Positions 47,487 to 59,247 of a stretch of DNA of 64,000 nt are shown in pieces; position 1 is the first letter of the stretch; every line of letters begins with the position of its first letter. The position numbers and the translations under genes were made by a program. Below the pieces are notes generated by a model, which saw only the letters and a program-made list of their open reading frames with translations, was not told the DNA's origin and did not search any database. The stretch covers positions 8,511,380-8,575,379 of the forward strand of contig CM028336.1 in the NCBI GenBank assembly GCA_016647705.1. The letters are read 5' to 3'. The stretch comes from Eucommia ulmoides (Eukaryota > Streptophyta > Magnoliopsida > Garryales > Eucommiaceae).

Positions 47487-49502
47487 AGGGTGGTAAACGA
47501 ACCAATCCGTTCGTGAAATACTCTATCTGGTTCAATAATAACTCGATCTAGACTCATTCATAATTTACTTCCCAATGTGGGGTAAGTTATTTACTTTAAT
47601 TGTTTTGTTTCTATAATTCTACTTTAATGCGGTTGTATTTGCTCCTATATGTTTTTTTAGCATCAAAATCATTTTACTTTTTTACCTGGAGAATCATTCT
47701 AAAAAATCTTTAACAATTGATTTAATGCGGTGTCTAATATTTTAATCATTCAAAAATCATGATTTGAAAATACTCTTGAAATAAATCTTAGTGGATCTTA
47801 AATCATTCTTAGAGTAGGAACCCCCTAATGCTATGCAAGTCTCATTCATGCTAACTATTTTGTTTACTTATGCAGGCGATCTTATATCATGCTTCTCAAA
47901 TTTCACAAAAATAAAGGTAATTTGAATTTTGAAAAAATGGGATTTTCTAATTTAGGGTAGCTTAAAAAGGTAATATTTCAAACTATTTTCTCATTAATAT
48001 TGGGTTTGGGGTGAAAAATTACGTTTGTTTTTAAAGTAGCATGTGACCATATGATTTTAACTTTTCTATTCGATTTCTGCATCCATCTCCATTTCTCACT
48101 CTCTCGCCGCCAAGTATGTTCCCCTAAATTTTGTTTGTTTTTCTGTAATCTATTTTTGTTCATTTCTAATTTTTATGAATAAAATATGTTCTAACATGGA
48201 GTATTCTTTTCCAATCTCTCCAAACGTTAGGAAAACATACACGAAAAATAGAGGTTATTTATACTCCTTGGAAACCCCTCTTCCATTCCAAATTAGGTTC
48301 AATTAGTTATTTTTTTACACTATATTCATTAGATTTTTTTTATTGCAATCGGGCTTAATTGGTGCGATTCTGTTTGCATGAGTTTTGTTTGTATAATCAT
48401 TTAATTATTGTTATCTTTATATTTTTTGTTATTGTTGGGTTGGTTGAAAACCCATTGTTGAAAATGGGAGTATTTTATAAACAAAGTAAATTATGCTGTT
48501 GGTCAAGTGTTTTATAAACAAAGTAAATTATGTTGTTGTAAATGGTGCTTTCTCATTTTTATTTTTATTTTTTGAATTGTTGGTTAAGTTTTATTGATTG
48601 TTATGGGTTGTGTTGCTCATTGTTCTATTCATTTGAAAGCAAAAATGAAACCCTGAGAAATGTTGTATCGTGAGTTTTGTAATTTTTACTTTTTTTAATT
48701 TGTGCACGTAATATTAATTTGTGCCCAATTGTGGTTCATTGGAATTATCCAATAATAGATGAACTTAAACAATTTGATAGATCAAATTGTTAACTTCCGT
48801 GCCTTTAGGCACTGGTTATACGCTAGTATATATATATATATATATAACATCTCTATAATCTATGTGTCCCCGTGCATATTGAATATAACATCCAATGTAA
48901 AAGAAATAATATTTATTAATATTGATAATAACACAAATTATACAAATGTTGAATGTAAAATGATTTATGATTTGAATATTAAATATTGAATATTAGATTC
49001 AACTGTATTTTGATAATGTATAAGACCGTATTAATTATAACCCGAATGTGAAAACTGAAAATTTTAAAAATATCATATAATAATGTATTAGGTATAAATT
49101 ATACATTTCACCCCTCAATTTCCTTTATATTTTTAAAATAGGCATTTTTTGTGTTTTAAACATATTTTCCTCTTTATGGATGCTTGTTTTCATATTTACT
49201 CTTGTTCCCTGCTTTTTTTTAAAATAAATAAATAAATAAAATAGTAATAAAATATGTGAAAGAAGGAGAGAAAAAAAAAAAATCTACCTGCAGTATCTAT
49301 CTACACCCTACATCGATCGATGCATGTGCGCTATTTATCCCATTTTTCAACTCCTAATTCTCCAGTTTAATTTTGGCTCTCCCTAACTATAATCAAGAAA
49401 AAAAGAAAAAACCTTGAAATTTTGTCTTTCAACCTTAAATTCAGACAAATTAATACCGCCCCATTTTCTTTGTTTGTGTGTGGGGTTGTGCTTTGGTGAA
49501 TA
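47487..49502. other. Promoter-side flank of CHX copy 4 (duplicated unit)
   Basis: Matches 33531-35559 along its length with small indels, for example an extra AAGTGTTTTATAAACAAAGTAAATTATG repeat near 48500. No gene inside. Confidence 0.75.
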
Positions 49503-49742
49503 ATGGCGATGGTGGAGCAGAAGCAGTTAAGAGGGGATGTTCCGGGAGAAGGAAAGGAACCGTGTATCGTGAATATAGCGCCGCACTCGCCGGGAATATG
49601 GTCGATGTCCGAGGCGAAAGGGTTTCTGAGCTACGCTTTGCCGAGGCTTCAATTACAACTCAGTGTCATTTTTTTTCTCACTCAAGGCCTTCAGGCCTTG
49701 TTCAAACGTCTCTATCTCCCTCGCCTTGTCTCCGAGATCATG

Positions 49743-50869
49743 GTACTCTCTCTCCTTCCCCCCCCCCCCCCCCCCCAACCTCTCTCTTTCACTCTCTTTC
49801 TCTCTCTCTATATATATATACACATATATATGTTGTTGATATGAAACAATTTCTTTGTTCTTTTTTTTTTTTTTTTAAAGGAAAACGGTTAGGGTTTTGT
49901 TCGTTTGTAATATTCCAAGGTTTTTTCTTCAAAAAAAAAAAAAAAGTTGTTGACGATAGTTTTGAGTGATGAAAAATTCATAATCAGGTAGGAAAATGAA
50001 TATAATTTTAAAGTGAAAAACGAAAAAAAATAAAATGAATAATTTTCCACATTGATAGGAAATTATAACGTAATTTGAATTAATTAAATTTAAAGTGATT
50101 TGTGTGCTGAAAATATTTTTTACGAATTAATGAACCAAAACAATGTTTTAAAAAAAAAAAATTAAAATAATAATAATATTAGGTATCACATGGTTAATTT
50201 TTCAACTTCGAATTTTAACTTTATGATAGTTTGATTGTCATAACAACTAGTCAGCTAATTGAATTTTCTGCAACACAACACAACACATTGAAATTACAAA
50301 ACACAAATGCGCACAAGCAAGCACACATGCACACATAAATTATAAGCAAAACCCAACCTTATGTTAATTCAAGAAGAAGGAACTAAAAATCACAATTTCA
50401 GTCTCATTCGTAGGACCAATCCTCTTTGTCAAACCAGACATACAAAATAGGTATAAATAGGAACAAATAGTAGTTGACAACCCTAACTGCCTAGGAAACA
50501 GTCACTTAGACATGTATGAGCATCTGTAACCCAATTGTCATGTGGCAGTTACCAAGCCTTACTAGCCAAGAACCCATAACTGCTACACATGCCTTGAACA
50601 TGTGCCATAACTTCCCAGCACATTAAGGTTCTCATGAGGTACTACTCAGGTACTACATTCCATTAACTTGGTGTCATGCCCATATGTTGCCTGGTATGTC
50701 ATCTTGTTCCCTTGATCACGCCGACATCTGTCGATGCCGACGTTCTGCCTCTCGTATTACCAGAACGTGTCTTGCGCTCATATTCTGCCTCTGTTAGCTT
50801 GGCCACGTACTCAAGCTTGCTTTCATTTTGGGCCCATGATGTCAATCTTACCGTTGCGCCTAGGATCAT
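49743..50869. other. CHX copy 4 intron 1, first part
   Basis: Intron DNA with a C run at 49759-49775, CT and TA runs, then sequence shared with units 2 and 3. It ends at the ATCAT target site (50865-50869) of the gypsy insertion. Confidence 0.75.
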
Positions 50870-50970
50870 TGTTTATCCATTTTTGTGTTTTTGTAGAAGA
50901 AGGATGAACAAAAAAAAAAAATTGCATTTTGTTCATCCTTCTTCTACAAAAGCACAAAAATGGATGAACA
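50870..50970. repeat. Near-perfect 101 bp palindrome
   Basis: Left arm 50870-50913 and right arm 50927-50970 are reverse complements over 44 bases with two mismatches, both of which would be G-U pairs in one RNA strand. The spacer is 13 bases, A-rich. Its left edge coincides with the left edge of the gypsy insertion. Confidence 0.95.
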
Positions 50971-51099
50971 CTCCCCCGAACTTAAATATGACAGTGTCCA
51001 CACTATCTAGCAGCGAACCCAATACAGAATATAACATTTAAAAATGGAAAATTGGGTTCTGACACATACCTAGGAGATAAAACATAGGAGTCTTACCTC

Positions 51100-52253
51100 C
51101 TACTGTCCACCTGGAGAAGGATCATCACCACAACTATCATGTCGAAAAGGAAAATGTGGTGGTTGCAAAAGGTGCGGCGGCACCTGCGGCATAGTGGGAA
51201 AAGTATGCATTTCGATACCGAGGCCCTCGCAAATAAGTCGGTTGACTTGATCTTGATAGCGCCCGTATTGATCCTGGTATGTCTCTAGCTCGTATTTCCC
51301 TAGCCGAAGATTCTGGAGTTCTTGATAAACTCGCTCCCCATCGAATCTGGCCTATCCTGGTACCTTGGGAATTGGGGCCTCAAAAGGCCCTACCTCGTCT
51401 CCCGCATACTCAGCTTCTTCTTTCGCTCCTCCCTCAACTTGGCCTTGAGCACTGCCCCTCCACAATCTCGTAATAATGGCCGAATCGAGGGCATTGATTG
51501 GAAAAAATGGGTTATCCCCATGGATCACCACCCCGGCTCGCCGACACCTCTGTGAGTAAGTTTGGAAAACGTAGGCCTCCTTTGGTTGTCCCCACAGTAT
51601 GTAGAATCGAAGAATATATGTAAGATCTGACGTCAAACGATTTTCCCTGCTGAATGGAATGTAATAGAATAGCCCGCTCATTTAACACGTCCAAAAAGGG
51701 AGAAGTTGGGATTAGGCTGCCACATATGAAGTGGTGCCATATCTTCGGCACCGGCTTTAGGAATCTGGCGGGCAAATTGGCTTGATCTGGCCCTTTGATG
51801 GTTAATTGGACATTGCCCGTAGCAAGGGCCTGAATTATGTCATCCATACTTAGCGTGTACCTCGGATTTGGCTCCTCAAAAGGCCTCCGTTGTCCCACTC
51901 CCAATACCTCATTCAATTTTTCAGGACTGAAGAGGATAATCTTACCTCGGACCTTTGTCCGATTCTATTGAACTTCACTAGCATTTGCGTAGAACTCCCG
52001 GACTATGAAAACTTCTCCGAATGGAGGTGATTGGCAAAAGTATTCCCATCATCGGCCTTTAACGACATCTCAGAATTCTTCCGATAGACTCTCAATTGGC
52101 CCGAATCCTCTCTACTTTATGCATGGCCTAGAGAACTCATGCCTATGGTAATGCTCCTCAGCCGATTTCGAAACAAATTTGGTGGAATCGAAGTCATAGG
52201 CTGACCCCGACCCTTCTCCGCATGCCCTTTTCCTAGCAACCTTTTTCGGCATT
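51100..52253 (-). pseudogene. Retrotransposon-associated ORF (putative plant transposon protein type)
   Basis: The minus-strand reading starts MPKKVARKRACGEGSGSAYD at 52253 and goes through FVSKSAEEHYHRHEF. A long open part (51916-51512) contains YTLSMDDIIQALATG, LPARFLKPVPKIWHHFICGS and YIYSSILHTVGTTKGGLRFP. From memory this layout matches the protein of unknown function often encoded after pol in Athila-like gypsy elements and annotated as putative plant transposon protein. Stops break it near 52110, 52080 and 51970, and a frame change occurs near 51520. The 3' part reads IYQ-LQNLRLGKYELETYQD-like coils. Its role is unknown; this copy is dead. Confidence 0.65.
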
Positions 52254-53310
52254 GTTCCTAGCAATAACATTCACAAACGAGACAACCGAATCATATACGC
52301 ATAATGAAAACAAACCCTTGAATTAACACTATCAAGATTGAGGCATAAACTCAATGCACATACACCATTTGCAACGATTTCAACAAAATACTAACAATGT
52401 AGCATGCATTTTTGTTTCACACAATTAAACAATCCATATCAACTAAGTTTATCACCAAAAATCAAACCAAAATCCCTTAGAAAATTAAAATCGTGAAAAA
52501 TGGAGGTTTTAAAGGCAGGGCACATTCTAAATCCAATGATTTTTCATATAATCTTGCAAATCAATCAAATTTTTTCAACAAATATATGAAATGTAAAAGC
52601 ATCAACACTTGCTTGTTGAGAAATAGTGGTCCAACCGATTGAAATTTGAAGAAAATCGCACCCTCGACCTTGAACCCTAATTTTTTCAAAAAACAGGGGT
52701 GAATCCAATTTTTGGAGAATGATTTGGTGGTGGAATCACAAGTTTTGTAATTAGAAGTATGATATAGTGGGTTTGAAATGGTTTTGGAGGGGTTGGGATT
52801 AGAAGGATTTACGTTTTAGAGAGAAGCAGGTGAGTTGTTCTTCGAAAAGGCGTTTCTGTTTTAATTTGAACAGACGCGTCACTACCGCGGCGGTAGGATC
52901 GCCATTTCTTAAATGAGCTACTGATGTTCTATCACCGTGGTGATGGATTTCGCGCCATGGCAGTGAAGCATTTTGATGAAAATGAGCCCATCCTGAAGTT
53001 TCATCGCCGCGGCGGTGGTATTTTCAAAACTCCTCACCACTCATTTTCACTTTTCTATTTCAATGATTTTAAGTACAAAACACAACCCTAACTATCTAAA
53101 CTCTTAGATGCACCTCCAAACACGCTCTGAGACCATTCCGTGCTCCAAAAAGAATTAAATAATAGCAAAAATCTGGCAGAATCATGCCCTCGTTTTCATA
53201 TAAAAAAGAATGCATCACAAATCAAAAAATGCACTTGATTTATTGTCCCTACTTGGACTTAGCAAATGGCATAATCAAAAATCAATAAGGGAGATACTCT
53301 CCACAACTCG

Positions 53311-53469
53311 TTTTTTATTTCCGATAAAGCACTTGACCCGCTCTTTTCACCTTCCAATTCGAATGAACCGAATGGAAAATTGCTTGATCTGAAATGGTCT
53401 GTATCATCCGCAAAAGGTGTGCTAGCTTTAGGTCTGGCATTAAGTACAGCTTACATAGATTGGATGTAA
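53311..53469 (+). other. Short coding-like frame inside gypsy element
   Basis: Plus-strand frame reading SPSNSNEPNGKLLDLKWSVS and then AKGVLALGLALSTAYIDWM before TAA at 53467. It runs against the element's own direction and has the look of a protein C-terminus, but I do not recognise it. It may be a captured exon or chance. Confidence 0.25.
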
Positions 53470-53799
53470 TTTATAATACCTTCTTGCGCGGTTGAGCATT
53501 TTTTACCAAAATTCCTCATGGACAAGAAATTAGGGTTAGAATGCTCCGTTGGATCACGATTCATGGATTTGAAGTTTGCTTCTTCTCTCTCTCCTTATCG
53601 TTTTCAATGTATGCTCGATCTCGGGATCAAGAACCAAGAAGTCCAAACTTTTTCTACGTTGTATGCACTACTTGATCACAACTGAGGAAACAAATTAACA
53701 AAATAATTAAAACAAAAGAATTGTCGGGATTAACATTCAACTACTTAGTTGCAATATCAACCAATTTAATACCGTCCCTGGCAACGGAGCTAAAAACTT

Positions 53800-55143
53800 G
53801 TATGATGAGCATTTTTACACGCTCGCGTATTGACTACTCGCCAGTGCACGAGATTCAGTTTTAATATAGTGGATCTTTGAAGATCGGATATCGTTCCCAC
53901 AGGGACGGGTTGAATAAATTGAGTACCACAATTGGTATAATCTTATATTATCCAAACGGTTAAAGAATTATTTAAAATTAAACTAATTAAAACTAAGGTA
54001 AACTACAATTAGTGGGTTAATCATAACTAAGTTTATTAACAAGGGATTGATTTTGTTCACTTAATACATATTTGATTTCGTTTAGTTAACAGTAATGGAG
54101 TTTAGGTATCCGACAATCTCGGTTCGTAAACTCCTCAGCTACCTCTCCCGAGTGTAAGACGAGGGAATACGCGACTTTGCGTCAACGCCGAAATCCCCCT
54201 CAACGTCTTAACAACTATAGACCGTGTGTGTCTTTCCCCAACGTTATCAATTCCACACTAACTAACGCCCTCCCCGGTCGTTAGATCATAACGATGTGTT
54301 TATCCTAGTCCGAATCCAGGGTTACCTCTTCCGAGCATCAAACCTTAGATTCTCAAATCCAACCCTAATACCTTAACAAGCATATTGAAGTTGTCATGAA
54401 ATGATAAACACAATCAGATTTAAAATCACACAACCGTTAAAGAAATATATATTTTATCAAACTAGTATTTACACAATTACACAGATCCCTAACTAATATT
54501 TAACTAATCTAACATGATCTTGTCCATTGGAACTACAAACCAAGAGATATTCATCATCATTTACAATAAAACATTAAATTACAAAGAGACAAACAAAGAG
54601 AGAAATATCATATCTTAAAGTGGAGTGAACCACTGTCGCTAAAGATCGATCCACCAATGTTTCCTCTTCTCCGAATGATCAATATCTTCTTCAAGAATGT
54701 CCAAGGATCAATCTCCTAAGGTTCGGGAACTTCCATGCTCCAAGAAGTCTTAAGGGAAGTGGGAGAATAGGTATTAATAGGCGCAAGGTTTCAAAATATC
54801 TCAAAATATTTATTTTGTTGTGCAGAGCCCATGGCCGCGACGATGGGATCACAGCCGCAGCGGTGGGCTAGTCGGTTAACATCCTGATCTTCCATGGCTA
54901 CGGCGATGGGATCACAGTCACGGCCGTGGGACAACTCCCAACTTTCTGCCATTTCCGCATTCTTACCGTCGCAGTGGTGGCTTCTTCGCCACAGCGATGG
55001 CGTCATTTTCGATCATTTATCACTTGTTTACGTCACTACACCTGAATTACATAAAAACTAACAAAAACACAATTAAATATAACTAATTCACTCAAAAACT
55101 ATCAAATCTGGCTTAAAAGTAGATAGGTATTTTACACCTATCA
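53800..55143 (-). repeat. 5' LTR of gypsy element
   Basis: Minus-strand LTR of about 1.34 kb from TGATAGGTG (55143) to about ATCA (53803). It carries repeated GCGATGGGATCACAG and CGTCGCAGTGGTGG words (54830-55010). Related CGCGGCGGT words recur at 52870-53030 inside the element. Confidence 0.65.
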
Positions 55144-55148
55144 ATCAT

Positions 55149-55541
55149 CATGTCTTGTTTAAGCGACGCTCGATGTCCACCATTATCATCAAGTGGCACT
55201 CAAGTGCGCCTACGGATGCCGCTCCTAGCCGTGTGCTTAGGATTGTTTTGTGCTTTGCCTCAATGCCACCCAAAGCTCGCTAACATTGACCCGTGAAGCC
55301 ATATTTTATCGACGTTCATTGCGTCCCGATTTTTTACCCATGTCGAGAATCTTGGATAAACTTTACCTACGGCTTCCCATCACATCTTAGTCCTTGCATA
55401 CATGTGACCGGTACCAAGTTGGTGGCCGACTTGGCTTTTGATTTGATCAAAGCAGAGTACCTTGCGTTAGTGCGCCCACGCCCTTTAGCATGCCTAGGGT
55501 CCATGCCATGCCGAGGGTCTGGAGGGAAGGATATTCCCCTT
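55149..55541. other. CHX copy 4 intron 1, middle part
   Basis: Host intron DNA resumes after the gypsy element and matches 25354-25680 of unit 2 (CATGTCTTG-TTAAGC, CACCATTATCATCAAG, CTACGGCTTCCCATCA), then gives way to plastid-derived DNA near 55542. Confidence 0.8.
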
Positions 55542-55544
55542 ATT

Positions 55545-56030
55545 GGCATATCACAAGACTCTGTGGATGTATACAGGAACGTATACTTCTTTTTCCATCT
55601 AGTTTTTTTAACCATACTAGATAGTCTACCTCGACATATTCATCAAAGGAGATATCTTTCACTCCAATAGTTATATGACAGGTATGTTTTTTTATCGGAT
55701 AACTACATCCTCGAGCTCAAGCTTTCAATTTTTTCATGCTAGTACCCTCGTTGAGTTTGGCTTTACTAATGACTAAATTCACTTTGTCGAAACCCATATT
55801 ATAACTAGCATTTCTTACTACATAATAAACCAATTTAAAATAGAATAACATCCTCAATACGACATAAGTGCTAATATCGTAAGTGTTTCCTCATAGGAAC
55901 GTCCACGAATTTAATCATTTATTCTTTTCGCTTTGTCAGCAAACATAGATATATGTTAGCCTAAAGCGTATACTTTTGTTTTTCTCTTTTTTAACATAAG
56001 GCTCTCCTCCTCCTACTTAATGATCCGTAT
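55545..56030 (-). pseudogene. rpl22: rpl22 (plastid ribosomal protein L22) nuclear copy
   Basis: Minus-strand matches to the plastid large-subunit protein uL22: [18 protein letters not shown], then [18 protein letters not shown] and [10 protein letters not shown] near the end. The 5' half is interrupted by stops and frameshifts (for example around 55900-55960). It follows rps19 as in plastid genomes. It has no transit-peptide exon or sign of repair, so it is not a functional transferred gene. Confidence 0.85.
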
Positions 56031-56048
56031 TTAGATACTTTATTAACG

Positions 56049-56321
56049 CTAAGATCTATTATCTCTTTTTGCATGTCCTCTGAAATTGAAAGTAGGTACA
56101 AATTCTCCCAATTTGTGGCTTACCATCCCATTGGTTATATAAATAGGCAAATGGGACTTTCCATTATGGATAGCAATCGTATGGCCGATCATTGTGGGTA
56201 TAATGGTAGATGCCCGGGACCAAGTTACTATTATTTCTTTTTTTTTCCTTTTGTGTTAAGCTTCTCAATTTTTTTTAATAAATGATTCACTACAAACGGG
56301 TTTTTTTAGTGAACGTTTCAC
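56049..56321 (-). pseudogene. rps19: rps19 (plastid ribosomal protein S19) nuclear copy
   Basis: Starts at a GTG codon (56321), the usual plastid start of this gene. Near-complete match to uS19: [20 protein letters not shown], then [20 protein letters not shown] and [12 protein letters not shown] before TAG at 56049. Length 273 bp against about 279 bp usually. A frameshift within the first ten codons and further damage near 56265 disable it. Its start lies 55 bp after the rpl2 stop region, the plastid arrangement. Confidence 0.92.
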
Positions 56322-56375
56322 AGGATCCTCCTATTTTTTTTACATTTGTACAGACAAAGAAGGAAATTCTCTCTC

Positions 56376-57514
56376 CTATTACTACAGCGGCGAAGAATCA
56401 AATTTTCACTATATTTATTCATTTTTCTATTTCTTCTTCCAAGTACAGGATAACCCCAAGGGGTTGTGGGTTTTTTTTTTTCTACAGATTGGGGCCCTCC
56501 CTTTACCACCCCCATGGGGATGGTCTATAGGGTTCATAACGACTCCTCTTATTACAGGATGCTTATCTAGCCAATACTTCGATTAGGCTCTACCCAAACT
56601 TTTCTGGTTCACTCCAACATTCTCCACTTGCTCGACTGTTGCTGAGCAATTTTTGGATATCGAACGAACCTCCCTAAAAGGTAATTTTAATGTGGCCGAT
56701 TTCTCATCTTTTGCAATCAGTCTCGCTACAGTACCCGCTGCTCTAGCTAATTGTCCACCATTTCCAAGTGTGATCTCTATGTTATGTATGGTGGTGCCTA
56801 AGGGAATATCAGTCGAAGTAGATTCTTATTTTTGATCAATCAAAACAACTTCCCAAACTGTACAAACTTCTTCCAAAGCATACAACTTTCTGGATGTAGA
56901 TGATAATCTCTATACAGGTGGATCTTATCTCTATACAGATAGATCTTATATATATAATGAAGTACTACACGGGTAGATATATAGGAAGTTCAATCTACTG
57001 AATCACCCATGTTATGATCTTCTACATTCTAGGTCTTCTCGTTCTGTCATCTGGCTTATATTCCTTATGTAGCATTCGGATCGAATGACTCTATGAAATT
57101 ACGTCGATACTTCCACATATTATGGGTAACGTAAGATATTTCTCTATTTTTTCCCTCGGGGAATATTTAAAATTCCCACTGCTTAGCTTTTAATTCGCCT
57201 CTGACCATCAAATGAAATGTGAATAACCCGTCCTTCTCTCTTTGAAATTTGAAAGAATGGGTGCTTCCGGTTCTGTTGGTGCATGAAACACTTCTGTCTT
57301 CTCCATATTACTATATCTTTAGAGTCAATAATTTTATATGAGGAACTACTGAACTCAATCACTTGTTGCCGTTACTCTTCAGTTTACTGTTGAGGTCTAT
57401 CCCGTAGAGGTACTCAAATTGGATCAGTGATCGATTTTTTGGTTTCATTGTAAACCTAATTGGTTACTTCCAATTACGTAAATAGATAGTTCAAACCGCA
57501 CTCAAAGGTAGGGC
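56376..57514 (-). pseudogene. rpl2: rpl2 (plastid ribosomal protein L2) nuclear copy, intron retained
   Basis: Minus strand. Thirteen bases of exon 1 (57514-57502) are followed by a group II intron of about 689 bp starting GTGCGGTTTGAACTATC (57501), then exon 2 (56812-56376) with [32 protein letters not shown] and, near the end, [15 protein letters not shown] and [10 protein letters not shown]. One A is lost at the stop, so the frame runs on. There is no upstream exon 1 because the NUPT ends there. Retention of the intron shows transfer as DNA rather than through spliced RNA. Confidence 0.92.
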
Positions 57515-58930
57515 AGATCAATGTCAACAATGCCTTTCTATATAGAAGATCATTGAGGATGTTTTTATGGCTCAACCACCTAGTTTCTTTGACTCTAAAC
57601 ATCCCTCATATGTTTGCAAGCTTCACAAAGATCTTTATGGTCTCAAATAAGCACCTCAAGTATGGTATAATGAACTTAAAGAGTATTTTCTCTCTTTTGA
57701 CTTCTGTTGCTCGCACTCTAATTATTGTCGGTTTACTTTGCATCACTCGGCCACTGTTATATATGTGATTCTATGTTGATGATATCATCATTACTGTGAA
57801 TGATTCTGCTGCGCTTACCTCTTTCACCACTCAACTTGGTGTTCGCTTCTCTATCAAGGATCTTGGTGACTTACATTATATTCTTGGGATTGAAATTAAT
57901 AGATCAGCTTCTGGTCTATTTCTATCACAACAAAAATATATCCAAGATATTCTTGCGTATGCCGAAATGACTAATGCCAAGGCAGTTGTTACGCCACTGT
58001 CTACCAATTCTTCTCTTGCAGCTCATGACAGTGATCCAGTTGCTGATATTAAAACTTACAAAACTCTTGTTGGCAAGCTTTAATATCTACAATTTACAAT
58101 GTCCGACATTGCTTTTGCAGTAAACAAGCTTTCGCAGTTCACTTCTTTTCTAACACTGCATCACTGGCAAGCCTTGAAATGCCTTCTTCGATTCCTTGTC
58201 AGCACCTCTGAACTGGGACTTTTTTTTCACCGTCGACCACCTCTCCTACTCTATGGTTTTTCCGACACTAATTGGGGAGGTCATCATAATGATCGTATTT
58301 CTACCCGTGCCTATATTTGTTTTCTTGGTCAAAACTCAATATCCTGGTCTTCTAAAAAGTAACGCTCCGTTTTTCGCTCATCAACAAAAGTTGAGTATTA
58401 TGTTGTTTCCCACACTACTGTTGAACTCTTCTGGTTAATGAACCTCCTAAAGGAACTTCAAGTACCTCTCTCATCTCCACCTACTATCTATTGTGACAAT
58501 GCCGGTACAACTTACAGCTGTGCTAATCGTTTCTTTCATTCCTAGATAAAACACATTGAACTTAACTATCACTTTGTTTGCACAAAAGTTCACCAGAATC
58601 TTCTTCGCGTCACTCATGTCCTCTCATAATCAACTAGCTGATGTTCTAACAAAGCCTCTTCCCAGCTCAGCTTTCGATCGTCTATCGTCCAAGATTGGTG
58701 TTTCGCTCCACCCCACCATCTTGCAAGGGCATATGAGGATAGTTACATGTTCCTTAGAATAGGAACCTATACCTTCCATATTTATCTTTTTCCACATTTG
58801 AATGATTGTAATCGATCCCCTTGATTTAGCTCCTTGATTTAGTTTCCTAATCTCTCTAGGGCATCTTGTGTATATATACAATCCTTTGCAAGCAATAAGA
58901 ATATACAGATTACAACTCTATTGATCTCTC
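57515..58930 (+). mobile_element. copia fragment (RT C-terminal half, RNase H, 3' LTR)
   Basis: A second copia family, truncated at its 5' end. It starts NVNNAFLY (reverse transcriptase), then FSIKDLGDLHYILGIEINRS, SQFTSFLTLHHWQALKCLLR, FSDTNWGGH and CDNAGTTYSCANRFFHS (RNase H), ending QLADVLTKPLPSSAFDRLSS. Stops lie at 58081, 58360 and 58543, and frameshifts lie in 57550-57780. The 3' LTR starts about 58734 (TGAGGATAGTTAC) and ends before about 58930, where host intron DNA matching 26205-26230 resumes. Confidence 0.88.
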
Positions 58931-58962
58931 TTATAAGATCTGTATCCCTCTCCGGATCCTTA

Positions 58963-59247
58963 CACTACAACAAAAACTACATATTATGACATTATTTTTA
59001 GAGACAATTTGTAAATAATGTCTTTTTAAATACTTATGGAGATACTTAATAATAATGTCCTTATAATATTTATTTAATAAGACATTTTTTTATTTTAATG
59101 TGTCCTAAAATTATATATGTTAGGACAAAATTATTTATTGTGACAAATTTTTATGGGACACTTTTTAATTATTTCAATTTTAATGTGTCCCAAAATTATA
59201 AATATTAGGACACATTTAGTGTACTTAAAATGAATTTTGTTGTGGTG
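58963..59247. mobile_element. Mini-CACTA transposon (non-autonomous)
   Basis: 285 bp with terminal inverted repeats CACTACAACAAAA and (reverse complement of the right end) CACCACAACAAAA. TTA flanks both ends (58960-58962 and 59248-59250), the 3 bp duplication of CACTA elements. The matching intron DNA of unit 2 (CTTTAACTCATTTTC, about 26229-26243) is uninterrupted. Inside are repeats of ATGTGTCC-AAAATTATA and ATTAGGACA. No coding sequence. Confidence 0.92.

Larger units (their letters stand above)
50870..55143 (-). mobile_element. Gypsy (Athila-like) LTR element, internally deleted
   Basis: 4.27 kb flanked by ATCAT at 50865-50869 and 55144-55148, with TG...CA outer ends; units 2 and 4 align straight across it. 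On the minus strand it begins TGATAGGTGTAAAATACC, a common start of plant gypsy LTRs. The LTR spans about 55143-53800. A primer-binding-like sequence follows (minus AGCTCCGTTGCCAGGGA, near 53773-53790), then non-coding DNA and one ORF remnant (52253-51100). gag and pol are absent, and no matching second LTR is found at the low-coordinate end, where a 101 bp palindrome sits instead. Confidence 0.75.
55542..57514 (-). other. Nuclear plastid DNA (NUPT): rpl22-rps19-rpl2 region
   Basis: About 2 kb of plastid origin. On the minus strand the order is end of rpl2 exon 1 (57514-57502), rpl2 group II intron (57501-56813), rpl2 exon 2 (56812-56376), rps19 (56321-56049) and rpl22 (to about 55545), which is the plastid order. 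Frameshifts and stops in all three genes show it has been decaying in the nucleus. Left of it is CHX intron DNA; right of it, at 57515, is a copia fragment with no spacer. Confidence 0.92.

Noticed and set aside
56318-56835. Plastid ribosomal protein frames taken as functional nuclear genes
   Set aside because: They carry frameshifts, retain the plastid intron, lack a transit peptide exon and are embedded in a pseudogene intron.
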